A stretch of DNA of 64,000 bases from an uncultured bacterium (GTDB lineage Bacteria; Planctomycetota; Phycisphaerae; Phycisphaerales; SM1A02). This document shows, one piece after another, positions 54,241 through 63,307 of this stretch (its first letter is position 1; every line of letters begins with the position of its first letter). Where the stretch lies: NCBI GenBank assembly GCA_903891095.1, contig CAITDI010000013.1, forward strand, positions 1-64,000, in the 5' to 3' direction. The notes beneath the pieces are model-generated. The model worked only from the letters and a program-made list of their open reading frames with translations. It was not told the origin of the DNA and did not search any database. The position numbers and the translations under genes were made by a program.

Positions 54241-56274
54241 ATGCCTGACACCGCTGACGACAATCCCACTGCAGACATCACAAGCGCCGCGCCGGTTGGA
54301 GCCACGCCTGCGCGCGCTTCCGCGCGCACCCAGCGCGAGCACAACGACGCGAACGCGCTCGAGCAGCCCGGCGACGAGATCGGCGCGTACACGCTCATCT
54401 CGAAGATCGGCGAAGGCGGCTTCGGAACCGTGTGGCTCGCGGAGCGGCGGCAGCCGTTCGTGCAGCGCGTGGCGCTCAAGCTGATCCATCTCGGCTTCAA
54501 CTCGACGCAGGTCGTCGCGCGGTTCGAGCAGGAGCGCCAGGCGCTCGCGCTGATGAGCCATCCGAACATCGCGCAGGTGCTCGACGGCGGCGTGACGCAG
54601 TCGGGCCGGCCGTACTTCGTGATGGAGTACGTCGCGGGCGAGCCGATCACGGAGTTCTGCGACGCGCGCAAGCTGAACGTGCGCGAGCGGCTCGAGCTCT
54701 TCGCGCAGGCGTGCGACGCGATCCAGCATGCGCACGTGAAGGGCGTCGTGCACCGCGACATCAAGCCGTGGAACGTGCTCGCGTTCGAGGTCGACGGCAA
54801 GCGTTCGCTCAAGGTGATCGACTTTGGCGTGGCGAAGGCGCTGACGCAGCGGATGAGCGAGCACACGATCTTCACCGAGACGGGGCAGATGATCGGCACG
54901 CCCGAGTACATGAGCCCCGAGCAGGCCGATCCGAGCCTGAGCGACGTCGACACGCGCAGCGACGTCTACTCGCTGGGCGTGCTGCTGTACGAGCTGGTGA
55001 CGGGCGCGCTGCCGTTCGACCCGCGCGACCTGCGCTCGCGCGCGTACGGCGAGATCCGCCGAGTGATCCGCGAGGTCGATCCGCCGACGCCGAGCGCGCG
55101 CCTGTCGACCGTCGCGACCAAGGACGCCGAGGCCAAGAGCCGCATCGAGAAGGCGCGCGGCGTGGCGGTCCGCGACCTCGTGCGGCAACTCAAGTCGGAG
55201 CTCGAGTGGATCCCGCTGATGGCGATGCGCAAGGAGCCGCAGCTGCGCTACCAGAGCGCGGCGATGCTCGGCGACGACGTGCGCAACTACCTCGACGGCA
55301 AGCCGCTCGTCGCGGGGCCCGAGTCGCTCGCGTACCGCGCGCGCAAGTACGCGCGGCGAAATCCGCTGCGCGCGGCGGCGACGGTGGGGTTGCCGCTGGT
55401 GCTTGCCGTCCTGCTCGGCGTGGTCGCGGTGCCCGCGTACCGCGCGTACGCGGCGTATCAGCGGGAGCTGGCGCTGCAGCGCTACACCGTGCTCGCGGTC
55501 GAGCCCGATCCCGCGGTCGTGACCGACGCCGATGCGCGCGCGCGGATCAAGGCGACGGGCAAGCCGTGGAAGATCCGCCACGACGAGACCGGGATCGTGA
55601 TGCTGCTCTGTCCGCCCGGTGAGTACATGATGGGCATGCCCGAGACCGTCCCCGGGTGGGTTCAGAGCAACGCGCTCCATCGCTGCGCGATCCGTCGGCC
55701 GTTCTATCTTGCGGAACGCGAGGTGTCGCAGGCGGAGTGGATGCGGCTCATGCCGAGCAATCCCGCGAACTACGACGACGACTCGAAGCTGCCGGTCGAG
55801 AGCACGAGCTGGAATGATTCCCAGGACTTCTGCGCGGCGTCGGGCGGGTTCTTCCGCCTGCCCTCGGAGGAGGAATGGGAGTACGCGTGCAGGGCGGGCA
55901 CGGCGACGCAGTTCTCGTTCGGCGAGAACATCACGCCCGAGCAGGTGAACTACGACGGCGACAAGCCCTTCAACGGTGCGCCGCGCGGGCTGAAGCGCGG
56001 CCGCACAGTGCCCTGCGGCAGCCTGCCCGCGAATCCATGGGGATTTCACGAGATGCACGGCAATGTCTTCGAATGGTGCCAGGACGCGGCCAGCGATCTC
56101 GCGGGCGCGACCGAAGAGCCCGCACGGCCCACTCGTGCGAAGAGCAATCGCGCGCTGCGCGGCGGTTCATGGGACTTGTCGGCGTCGGTGTGCCGCTCGG
56201 GCGACCGCTACAGCCGCGCGGTCCGGCGGACGGACTTCAATGTCGGGCTGCGCGTGGCGCGAAGCGCGGACTGA
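54241..56274 (+). CDS. Ser/Thr protein kinase fused to a formylglycine-generating-enzyme-like domain
   Basis: A 677-aa protein. The PknB-type kinase domain (about residues 50-360) has GEGGFGTV, the ATP Lys in RVALKLIHLG (about 80), HRDIKPWNVL (about 171) and VIDFGVAK (about 193), so it should be active. One membrane helix lies at about 380-400. The outer part (about 450-677) is an FGE-sulfatase/SUMF1-like domain (REVSQAEWMRLMPSNPANYD, GNVFEWCQDAAS, ALRGGSWDL). The catalytic cysteine pair of true FGE is not evident. Kinase-FGE fusions of this kind are known in planctomycetes. Probably a transmembrane sensor kinase. Confidence 0.9.
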   Translation: MPDTADDNPTADITSAAPVGATPARASARTQREHNDANALEQPGDEIGAYTLISKIGEGGFGTVWLAERRQPFVQRVALKLIHLGFNSTQVVARFEQERQALALMSHPNIAQVLDGGVTQSGRPYFVMEYVAGEPITEFCDARKLNVRERLELFAQACDAIQHAHVKGVVHRDIKPWNVLAFEVDGKRSLKVIDFGVAKALTQRMSEHTIFTETGQMIGTPEYMSPEQADPSLSDVDTRSDVYSLGVLLYELVTGALPFDPRDLRSRAYGEIRRVIREVDPPTPSARLSTVATKDAEAKSRIEKARGVAVRDLVRQLKSELEWIPLMAMRKEPQLRYQSAAMLGDDVRNYLDGKPLVAGPESLAYRARKYARRNPLRAAATVGLPLVLAVLLGVVAVPAYRAYAAYQRELALQRYTVLAVEPDPAVVTDADARARIKATGKPWKIRHDETGIVMLLCPPGEYMMGMPETVPGWVQSNALHRCAIRRPFYLAEREVSQAEWMRLMPSNPANYDDDSKLPVESTSWNDSQDFCAASGGFFRLPSEEEWEYACRAGTATQFSFGENITPEQVNYDGDKPFNGAPRGLKRGRTVPCGSLPANPWGFHEMHGNVFEWCQDAASDLAGATEEPARPTRAKSNRALRGGSWDLSASVCRSGDRYSRAVRRTDFNVGLRVARSAD

Positions 56275-56295
56275 ACCGAGATCCCGCGTCGTTGC

Positions 56296-57930
56296 TCACA
56301 CGCCGGCCAGCACGCCGTCGCGCTCGCGCGGCAACGTCGAATCCCCGCGCCGCGCCAACGGCGCATCCAGCGGACTCTTGACGCCGCACTCCGCGCACAG
56401 CAGTCGGCTCGTGATCTCGCTCGCGAGGAAGATCACCGGCAGGCCCGAGCCCGGGTGCGTTCCGCCGCCGACGGTCCAGAGGTTGTCGAAGCCCTGCAGC
56501 CTGTGCTGCGGACGCCAGTGGAGCATCTGCGTGATGTTGTGCGCGAGGTTGAAGGTCGCGCCGTGGTTGATGTTCTGCGCGCGCCAGTCGTCGGGCGTGA
56601 ACATGATCTCGGCCTTCACGCGCTTGGCGGCGTCGCGGATGCCCATCACGCTCTCGAGGCGCGCGAGCGTCTCGGCGCGCAGCTGCGGGGCGGACTTCTT
56701 CCAGTCGATCGGCGCGCCGTCGGCGGCGGCCTGCAGGTTCGCGGTCGGCACGAGCACATAGAGCGCGCTGTCGCCCTTGGGCGCGAGCGTGGGATCGGTG
56801 CGCGACGGATTGCACACGTAGAACGACGCGTCCTCGCTCAGGCGGCCTTCGCCGATGTCGGCGAGGTTCTGGCGGTACTTGGTCGAGGTGTAGATGGTGT
56901 GGTGGGGGAGGTCGACCTCGCCCTCCATGCCGAGGTACAGCATGAACGTGCTGCACGAGTAGCGCTTGGCGTCGAGCGCCGCGTCCTTGTGCTCGCGCGT
57001 GCGGAGCGACTCGGGGATGAGGTTCTTGAGCGCCCAGGTCGCGTCGGCGTTGATGACGACGTGGTCGAACTTGCGCGTCTCGCCCTGCACGACGACGCCG
57101 CTCGCGCGCTTGCCGTCGAACACGATCCGCTGCACGGGGCTCGCGGTCTCGACGCGCGCGCCGAGGCGGGTGCACGCTTCGGCCATCGCGGCGGTGAGCG
57201 CGTTGCAGCCGCCGATCGGATGCCACACTCCGTACTCGTACTCGATGAACGGCAGGATCGAGAACAGGCTCGGGCACTCGAACGGGCTCATGCCGAGGTA
57301 CTTCGACTGGAAGCTCATCGCGAGGCGCGATTCCTCGCTCTTGAAGTACCGCGTGAGGTGCGTGTAGATCGACTCCCACGGGCGCAGCACGGGCGCGACC
57401 TTGAGGGCGTCGAGGTTCATGAGATCCGACAGCCCCCGGATGGGGCTGCGGAGGATCGGCTCCATCAGCGAGAGCTTCTTGCGGTTGTCGGCGATGAAGC
57501 GCAGGAACGCCGCGCCGTCGCCAGGCTGCACGCGCTCGAGCTGCGCGGCCATCTTGTCGAGGTCGCCGGTCGTGTCGATCTGCGTGGGCGCGGTGCCGCG
57601 GTCGTTGCCGATCAGCAGGCGGTACATCGGGTCGAGGCGCTTCATCTCGACGAAGTCGCTCGTGGCCATGCCGACGGCGCCGAAGATCTCCTCGAGCACG
57701 TACGGCATCATGAAGAACGTCGGACCGCAGTCGAACGAGTACGGACCCGCCTCGAGGCGGCGGGTGCGGCCGCCGATCACGGGCTGCGACTCGAAGATCG
57801 TGACATCGAGGCCGGCAGCTGCGAGGAGCATCGCCACCGAGAGCCCGCCAGGTCCCGCACCCACGATGGCCACGGACTTGCCGGGCTTGCTGATCGGGTG
57901 TTGTTGCGCGCGGGTCTGGTTCACATGCAT
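56296..57930 (-). CDS. Carotenoid desaturase/oxygenase (CrtI/CrtN family), copy 1
   Basis: A 544-aa FAD-dependent carotenoid amine-oxidase-fold enzyme. KSVAIVGAGPGGLSVAMLLA gives the N-terminal FAD motif. RTRRLEAGPYSFDCGPTFFM is the CrtI/CrtN substrate segment, and GTHPGSGLPVIFLASEITSR is the C-terminal FAD motif. The start at 57930 was chosen over a longer frame because CATACT lies 15-20 nt upstream and the extra residues are not conserved. It is divergent from the aldehyde dehydrogenase gene in a carotenoid locus. Desaturase (CrtN) or terminal oxygenase (CrtP) cannot be separated by eye. Confidence 0.9.
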   Translation of the reverse strand: MHVNQTRAQQHPISKPGKSVAIVGAGPGGLSVAMLLAAAGLDVTIFESQPVIGGRTRRLEAGPYSFDCGPTFFMMPYVLEEIFGAVGMATSDFVEMKRLDPMYRLLIGNDRGTAPTQIDTTGDLDKMAAQLERVQPGDGAAFLRFIADNRKKLSLMEPILRSPIRGLSDLMNLDALKVAPVLRPWESIYTHLTRYFKSEESRLAMSFQSKYLGMSPFECPSLFSILPFIEYEYGVWHPIGGCNALTAAMAEACTRLGARVETASPVQRIVFDGKRASGVVVQGETRKFDHVVINADATWALKNLIPESLRTREHKDAALDAKRYSCSTFMLYLGMEGEVDLPHHTIYTSTKYRQNLADIGEGRLSEDASFYVCNPSRTDPTLAPKGDSALYVLVPTANLQAAADGAPIDWKKSAPQLRAETLARLESVMGIRDAAKRVKAEIMFTPDDWRAQNINHGATFNLAHNITQMLHWRPQHRLQGFDNLWTVGGGTHPGSGLPVIFLASEITSRLLCAECGVKSPLDAPLARRGDSTLPRERDGVLAGV

Positions 57931-57990
57931 GCCGAGGGTTCGGGAGTATGGCGAGAAGGGATTCGAAGCGCGCGCAGGGAAGACGCGCGA

Positions 57991-58019
57991 TTGCAAAATT
58001 CGCAGAAAGCGGCGAATCT
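57991..58019 (+). promoter_or_regulatory. Promoter of the aldehyde dehydrogenase gene
   Basis: TTGCAA (57991-57996), a 17-nt spacer and GAATCT (58014-58019). The GTG at 58025 lies 5 nt later, which supports a leaderless mRNA and this start. Confidence 0.5.
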
Positions 58020-58024
58020 AGCAA

Positions 58025-59569
58025 GTGCACAATGCGAAACTCGCCATCTTGCTGCGGGTTCGCTCCATCCCTGACTCTGTTCCTGAATCCGTCCCTGACT
58101 CCGTCCCTGACTCCGTCCCTGAATCCATGCCTGCTTCGTTGCCTGCTTCAACGCCCTCCACTCTCGCGGATCGACTTGCCTGGCTCCGTCGCTTTCGCGA
58201 TGCGGTCAAGGTGCGTCATGTCGAGCTGTGCGCGTTGGCGAGCACCGAGGTCGGCAAGACCGCGTTCGAGGCGATGACGGGCGACATCCTGCCGCTGCTC
58301 TCGTCGTGCAACTGGCATCTCAAGCGCGCCAAGTCGCTGCTGGCGCCGCATGTCGTGCGTGGCGGCGGCTTGCTCGGGCTCGGGCATCGCGTCGAGCGTC
58401 ATCGGATGCCGGCGGGGCGGGTGCTGATCATCGCGACGTGGAACTACCCCGTGCAGCTGCTCGGCATCCAGCTGGTGCAGGCGGTGGTCGCGGGCAATTC
58501 GGTCGTGGTCAAGCCGTCGGAGCGGGCGCCGCGGACGCAGGCCTTGCTGATGGAACTCGCGATCGAGGCGGCCGAGGCTACGCCGTCGCTCCGCGGCGCG
58601 ATCGAGGTGCGCAGCGCGTCGCGCGAGGAAGGTCGGCGCGTGCTCGCCGACGAGCAGTTCGACCATGTCGTGTTCACGGGCTCGACCAAGGTCGGGCGCG
58701 CGATCGCGGAGGTGTGCGCGCCGCGCTTGATCCCGACATCGCTGGAGTTGTCGGGCTCGGACAGCGCGATCGTGCTCGCCGACGCCGATGCGCGCGCTGC
58801 GGCGCGCGCGGTGTTCATGGGATTCACCGCGAACGCGGGGCAGACCTGCATGGCGCCGCGCCGTGCGCTCGTCGCGCGCGAGGTGCACGCGGCGTTTACC
58901 GATGAACTCGCGAAGCTCGTCGCGGGCGCGCCCAAGACCAATCTCGCCGACGCGCAGGCCGCGTCGCAGGCGCATGCGACGGCGACGGCGGCGATTCGCG
59001 CGGGCGGACGCTCGATCGCAGGTGCGGTCGAGCCGTGCGCGGGCCGCGCGATGCGGCCGATCGCGGTGCTCGATTGCCCCGTCGACAGCGAGCTCTTTCT
59101 CGGCAAGCACTTTGGCCCCGCGATCGCGGTGCGCGCGTTCGACACGATCGACGAGGCGTTCGCGATGCACGCGCGCTCGGGGCAGTACCTCGCGACGAGC
59201 ATCTGGACCAAGCGTCCCAAGCACGAGCTCGCCGAGCGCGCCCGCGCGTGCGGATCGGGCCTCGTGCACTTCAACTCGGTGCTGCTGCCGTCGGCGCATC
59301 CCGGCATCTCGATCAGCGGCCACGGCCCGAGCGGCTGGGGCACGTCGCGCGGCGAATCGGGGCTGTTCGCGCTCACGCGCGAGGTCTTCGTGACGCAGAC
59401 CGACGGCCTCGTGCAAGTCCCGGTCGGCGAGCCCTCGGAGAAGATCCAGCAGATGATCTCGAACTTCATCATGTGGCCGCTGCGCAGCGCGGCGCCGCGT
59501 GAGCAGAAGCAGGCACAGCAAACACGTCCAAGCGGCAAGTCCCAACGCACGGAAATCAAAGCATCATGA
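58025..59569 (+). CDS. Carotenoid-locus aldehyde dehydrogenase
   Basis: A 514-aa aldehyde dehydrogenase. TWNYPVQLLG, FTGSTKVGRAIAE, the general-base Glu in SLELSGSDSAI, and the catalytic Cys in NAGQTCMAPRR are in order. In staphyloxanthin synthesis the AldH enzyme oxidises 4,4'-diaponeurosporenal to the acid, and the neighbours fit that role. Start GTG at 58025 is supported by a promoter just upstream; the N-terminal 50 residues contain in-frame 12-bp repeats (PDSVPESV). ATG at 58127 is an alternative. Stop overlaps the next start (ATGA). Confidence 0.85.
   Translation: MHNAKLAILLRVRSIPDSVPESVPDSVPDSVPESMPASLPASTPSTLADRLAWLRRFRDAVKVRHVELCALASTEVGKTAFEAMTGDILPLLSSCNWHLKRAKSLLAPHVVRGGGLLGLGHRVERHRMPAGRVLIIATWNYPVQLLGIQLVQAVVAGNSVVVKPSERAPRTQALLMELAIEAAEATPSLRGAIEVRSASREEGRRVLADEQFDHVVFTGSTKVGRAIAEVCAPRLIPTSLELSGSDSAIVLADADARAAARAVFMGFTANAGQTCMAPRRALVAREVHAAFTDELAKLVAGAPKTNLADAQAASQAHATATAAIRAGGRSIAGAVEPCAGRAMRPIAVLDCPVDSELFLGKHFGPAIAVRAFDTIDEAFAMHARSGQYLATSIWTKRPKHELAERARACGSGLVHFNSVLLPSAHPGISISGHGPSGWGTSRGESGLFALTREVFVTQTDGLVQVPVGEPSEKIQQMISNFIMWPLRSAAPREQKQAQQTRPSGKSQRTEIKAS
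58068..58151 (+). repeat. 12-bp tandem repeat (seven copies) in the aldehyde dehydrogenase N-terminus
   Basis: Seven copies of TCCCTGACTCCG-type units start at 58068, 58080, 58092, 58104, 58116, 58128 and 58140. Because the unit is 12 bp they keep frame and encode a Pro-Asp-Ser-Val-like repeat. Confidence 0.9.
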
Positions 59570-61269
59570 ATCGGACCACCAAGCGCACCACAGTCGTGAT
59601 CGGCGGAGGTCTCGCGGGCCTCGCGGCGGCAACCGAGCTCACCACGCAGTTCAAGCAGCAGCACGGCGAGGGCGACCGCGAGGTCGTGATCGTCGAGAAG
59701 AACCAGCACCTCGGCGGCAAGATGAACGTGCTCTCCGAGAAGGGCTACCACTTCGACATGGGGCCCACGATCATCACGATGCCCGAGGTCGTGCGCGGGA
59801 TCATCCGCCGCAGCGGCCGCCGCGTCGAGGACTACCTCGAGCTCGTGCGGCTCGATCCGCAGTGGCGCTGCTTCTACGAGGACGGCACGGTGATCGATCT
59901 CCGCGACAATCCGCAGGATTTCGCGGCGGACCTCGACCGGCAGTTCCCCGCGCACAAGCCGGGGCGAGGCTACATGGAGTTCCTCGAGTACGCGCGCCGC
60001 ATGTACCGGCTGAGCGAGAAGGTCTTCTTCTACAAGGATCTCGGCGGGATCGGCGACATGATGCGCAAGCCGCCGACCGACGCGGCGCTGCTCGGCGACG
60101 TGCTCCGCATGCGCATGCACTCGACGGTCGCGAAGACCTCGCACCGCACGGTCACCGAGCCGCATCTCTCGCAGATGACCGAGCACTTCATGCAGTACAT
60201 CGGGTCGAGCCCGTTCCTCGCGCCGGCGATCCTCTCGCTGATCGCGAGCGCGCAGGGCGACTACGGCTGCTGGTACGCGATGGGCGGCACGCGCATGGTC
60301 GCGCGCGCGCTGGAGCGCGTGTTCACCGAGCAGGGCGGCAAGGTCGAGCGCGGCGTGGGCGCCAAGCGCATCATCGTCGAGGGCGGCCGTGTGACGGGCG
60401 TCGAGCTTGCGGACGGCCGCACGATCGCCTGCGACACCGTGATCTCGAACTGCGACGTGCAGCGCACCTACACCGATCTCGTCGGCACGCCCGAGGCGAA
60501 GGCCGCGCAGCGCAAGGTTGCGTCGAAGTACGAGCCCGCGTGCTCGGGCGTCGTTCTCTATCTCGGCCTCGATCGCCGCTACGAGCAGCTGCGCCACAAC
60601 ACGTTCATCTTCTCGCGCGACGGGAAGCAGGAGTTCGACGACATCTACCGCCAGGGCGAGCCCGCGCGCGATCCCACGCTGTACCTGTGCGTGCCGAGCG
60701 CGAGCGATCCCGCGCAGGCGCCCGAGGGCGGCGAGTCGCTGTACATCCTCGTGCACACGCCGTATCGCCGCGACCGCCACGACTGGGATGCGCCCGGCGG
60801 ACTGTTCGACCAGTACCGCCGCGTGATCCTCGACAAGCTCAAGCGGTTCGGCATGGAGGACATCGAGCAGCACATCGTGGTCGAGCGCAGGCTCACGCCT
60901 GCGTCGATCGACCGCATGTACAACGCGACGGGCGGCGCGATCTACGGCCTCGCGTCGCACGGGCGGCTGCACGGCGGATTCAAGCCGCGCAACACGAGCG
61001 CGGTCGCGAAGGGCCTCTATCTCGCGGGCGGCAGCGTGAATCCCGGCCCAGGCACGCCGATGGTGATGATGTCGGGCGTGACCGCCGCGTGGAGCGCGTG
61101 CGAGGGACTCGGCATCGAGCCGTCGCGCGGCGAGACCAGCGTGGGCGCTGGATCCAGCGTCGGCAAGGACAAGGTGCTGTCGTCGCTCCTGCAGGGCGCG
61201 TACACGGGCAACCCGCAGGTTCCGAGCGAAAGGCAGGGTTCGTGGGCCAAGCCCGCGATGTCGCGCTGA
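59566..61269 (+). CDS. Carotenoid desaturase/oxygenase (CrtI/CrtN family), copy 2
   Basis: A 567-aa FAD enzyme. TVVIGGGLAGLAAATELTTQ is the FAD motif. GGKMNVLSEKGYHFDMGPTI is the substrate segment, and SVNPGPGTPMVMMSGVTAAW is the C-terminal FAD motif. It is paralogous to copy 1 but distinct. The ATG overlaps the dehydrogenase stop by 4 nt, and the acyltransferase starts inside its 3' end. One of the two copies is likely the desaturase and the other the terminal oxygenase that makes the aldehyde substrate. Confidence 0.92.
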   Translation: MNRTTKRTTVVIGGGLAGLAAATELTTQFKQQHGEGDREVVIVEKNQHLGGKMNVLSEKGYHFDMGPTIITMPEVVRGIIRRSGRRVEDYLELVRLDPQWRCFYEDGTVIDLRDNPQDFAADLDRQFPAHKPGRGYMEFLEYARRMYRLSEKVFFYKDLGGIGDMMRKPPTDAALLGDVLRMRMHSTVAKTSHRTVTEPHLSQMTEHFMQYIGSSPFLAPAILSLIASAQGDYGCWYAMGGTRMVARALERVFTEQGGKVERGVGAKRIIVEGGRVTGVELADGRTIACDTVISNCDVQRTYTDLVGTPEAKAAQRKVASKYEPACSGVVLYLGLDRRYEQLRHNTFIFSRDGKQEFDDIYRQGEPARDPTLYLCVPSASDPAQAPEGGESLYILVHTPYRRDRHDWDAPGGLFDQYRRVILDKLKRFGMEDIEQHIVVERRLTPASIDRMYNATGGAIYGLASHGRLHGGFKPRNTSAVAKGLYLAGGSVNPGPGTPMVMMSGVTAAWSACEGLGIEPSRGETSVGAGSSVGKDKVLSSLLQGAYTGNPQVPSERQGSWAKPAMSR

Positions 61270-62057
61270 TCCCGGCGACGCCGTCGCCGCGCGTGCGCGC
61301 GGTGTTCACGGCAATGGTCGCGTCGATGACGCGGCGGCGGTTCCACGCCGTGCGCGTCGCGCGCGAATCGCGCGAAGTCCTGCGCGAGCTCGACGGCGGC
61401 GCGCGGCCCGCGCTCGTCGTGATGAACCACTCGTCGTGGTGGGATCCGATCGTGGCGCTGCTGTTGTGGCGCGAGTTCTTCGCGTCGCGCGCGCCGTTCG
61501 GACCGATCGACCGCGACGAGCTGATGCGCTTTCGGATCTTTCGCAAGGTGGGATTGTTCGGCGTCGATCCCGACGATCCCGCGACGCTCGATGCCATGCG
61601 CGCGTATCTCGAGCGCGAATCGCAGGCGAATCCGCGCATCGCGCTCGTCGTGACGCCGCAAGGCAAGTTCGCCGACGTGCGCAGCGAGATCGTGCCGCGG
61701 CCTGGCGCTGCGGCGGTGGCGGCTTCGCTCGCGCCCGATCGCGCGGTGTCGGTCGCGGTCGAGTACGCGTTCTGGGTCGACCAGAAGCCGGAGATCTTCG
61801 TGCGCGCCGAGCGCATCGCGTGCGACGCGGGCGGCACGCTTGCGTGGCAGCGGCGGATCACCGAGTCGATGCGGGCGAACCAGGCCAGGCTCGCGGAAAT
61901 CGTGCGCGCGCGCGACGCATCGGCGTTCGAGCCGCTCGCGGCGGCGTTTGCGCCGAAGGTCTCGGGCACGAATCCCGTGTACGACCTCTGGCTGCGCGCG
62001 ACCGGGCGCGGCAACGCCGCTCTCGGCGACGCGCGCGAATCGCGAGGATCACGATGA
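61242..62057 (+). CDS. PlsC-like acyltransferase of the carotenoid locus
   Basis: A 271-aa LPLAT-fold acyltransferase. NHSSWWDPIVALLLWREFFA carries the HX4D catalytic motif near residue 67, and VTPQGKFADVRSEIVPRPGA the second motif (EGT-like, here QGK). The start GTG at 61242 was chosen because AGGCAGGG lies 3 nt upstream; it overlaps the previous gene by 28 nt. ATG at 61314 is an alternative. By position it could esterify a carotenoid glycoside, as CrtO does in staphyloxanthin synthesis, although CrtO itself is smaller. Confidence 0.8.
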   Translation: MGQARDVALIPATPSPRVRAVFTAMVASMTRRRFHAVRVARESREVLRELDGGARPALVVMNHSSWWDPIVALLLWREFFASRAPFGPIDRDELMRFRIFRKVGLFGVDPDDPATLDAMRAYLERESQANPRIALVVTPQGKFADVRSEIVPRPGAAAVAASLAPDRAVSVAVEYAFWVDQKPEIFVRAERIACDAGGTLAWQRRITESMRANQARLAEIVRARDASAFEPLAAAFAPKVSGTNPVYDLWLRATGRGNAALGDARESRGSR

Positions 62058-63268
62058 ACTTGATGAACACGGGCGATCTCGCGCTCGCCCTCCAGACTCC
62101 GTGGCTCATGTACGCGTCGCTCGCGGCCGCCGCGCAGCCGCTCGCGCTGTCGATCGTGAACATGCGCCGCTACCGGCCCGCGCCCGCGCTCGCGGAGATC
62201 GCGGGTGCAACGCGCGGCGCGCGCGTCGCAGTCTGCGTGCCCGCGCGCAACGAGTGCGAGAACATCGAGGCGTGCGTGCGCTCGATCCTCGCGTCGACCG
62301 ACGTCGACGTGCGCGCCTATGTCTACGACGACGAGTCGACCGATGGCACGGGCGAGATCGTCGCGCGGCTTGCGGCGGAGGATCCGCGCGTGGTGATCGT
62401 TCCGCGTCGCGCGCTGCCCGCGGGATGGAACGGCAAGCAGCACGCGTGCTTCCGCATGGCCGAGCACGGGCTTGCGAACGATCCGAAGCTCGACTGGTTC
62501 CTGTTTACCGACGCCGATGTGCGCGTCGAGCCCGATGCCGTCGCGCGCGCGCTGGGTTTCGCGCTGCGTTCGGGCAGCGCGCTTGTCTCGACGGTGCCGT
62601 GCGAGCTCACCGGCTCGATCGGCGAGATGACGCTCGTGCCGCTCATCCACTTCGTGCTCATGAGCTACCTGCCGTTCGGCCGCATGCGCGCGACGCTCGA
62701 TCCCGCGGCGAGCGCGGCGTGCGGGCAGTTCATCCTGGTGTCGCGCGCGGCGTATCGCGCGAGCGGCGGCGCGGACGGCTACGGCCACGCGGGTTTCAAG
62801 GCGTCGATGCACGATGGCGTCAAGTTTCCGCGCGCCGTGCGCAAGGCGGGGCTGCGCACCGATCTCTACGACGGCACCGAGAGTGTCTCGTGCCGCATGT
62901 ACCGCGGATTCGCGCAGACTTGGCGCGGTTTCGCGAAGAACGCGTACGAGGGGCTCGGCAGCTTCGCGCTGCTCGCGTTCATCACCGTCTACCACGCGCT
63001 TGGTCAGCTGTTGCCGTGGATCGTGGTCGCGCTCGCCGCCGCGACGGGCGCATGGGAGCGGGGCGCGTGGATCGCATCGGCCGCGATTGCCTGCGCGCTC
63101 GTCCAGCGCACGCTGCTTGCGGCGCGTTTCAAGCAGTCTTTCCTGAATGTGCCGCTGCATCCGATCTCAATTGTGATGCTCTCGGCCGTGCAGTGGCGCA
63201 GCCTCTGGCTCGACAAGACCGGCCGCCGCGGATGGAAGGGCAGAATCGCGGGAACTCGTCCCGCGTAG
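62054..63268 (+). CDS. GT2 glycosyltransferase of the carotenoid locus (CrtQ-like)
   Basis: A 404-aa glycosyltransferase family 2 membrane enzyme. An N-terminal helix (about 15-40) is followed by VAVCVPARNECENIEACVRS, YDDESTDGTGEIV, AGWNGKQHACF and the DxD motif in WFLFTDADVRVE (about residues 145-156). The QXXRW-like region has RGFAQTWRGFAKNAYEG. Hydrophobic helices close the protein (about 290-370). This order is that of 4,4'-diaponeurosporenoate glycosyltransferase (CrtQ). The ATG overlaps the acyltransferase stop (ATGA). Confidence 0.88.
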   Translation: MNLMNTGDLALALQTPWLMYASLAAAAQPLALSIVNMRRYRPAPALAEIAGATRGARVAVCVPARNECENIEACVRSILASTDVDVRAYVYDDESTDGTGEIVARLAAEDPRVVIVPRRALPAGWNGKQHACFRMAEHGLANDPKLDWFLFTDADVRVEPDAVARALGFALRSGSALVSTVPCELTGSIGEMTLVPLIHFVLMSYLPFGRMRATLDPAASAACGQFILVSRAAYRASGGADGYGHAGFKASMHDGVKFPRAVRKAGLRTDLYDGTESVSCRMYRGFAQTWRGFAKNAYEGLGSFALLAFITVYHALGQLLPWIVVALAAATGAWERGAWIASAAIACALVQRTLLAARFKQSFLNVPLHPISIVMLSAVQWRSLWLDKTGRRGWKGRIAGTRPA

Positions 63269-63307
63269 CGCTTGCCCGTCGCGCGCGGCGTGGTGAAACT
63301 GCGGTTC

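Noticed and set aside
51451-56058. 1535-codon minus-strand frame
   Set aside because: It lies opposite the secreted repeat protein and the kinase, both with recognised domains on the plus strand; its composition is shadow-like.
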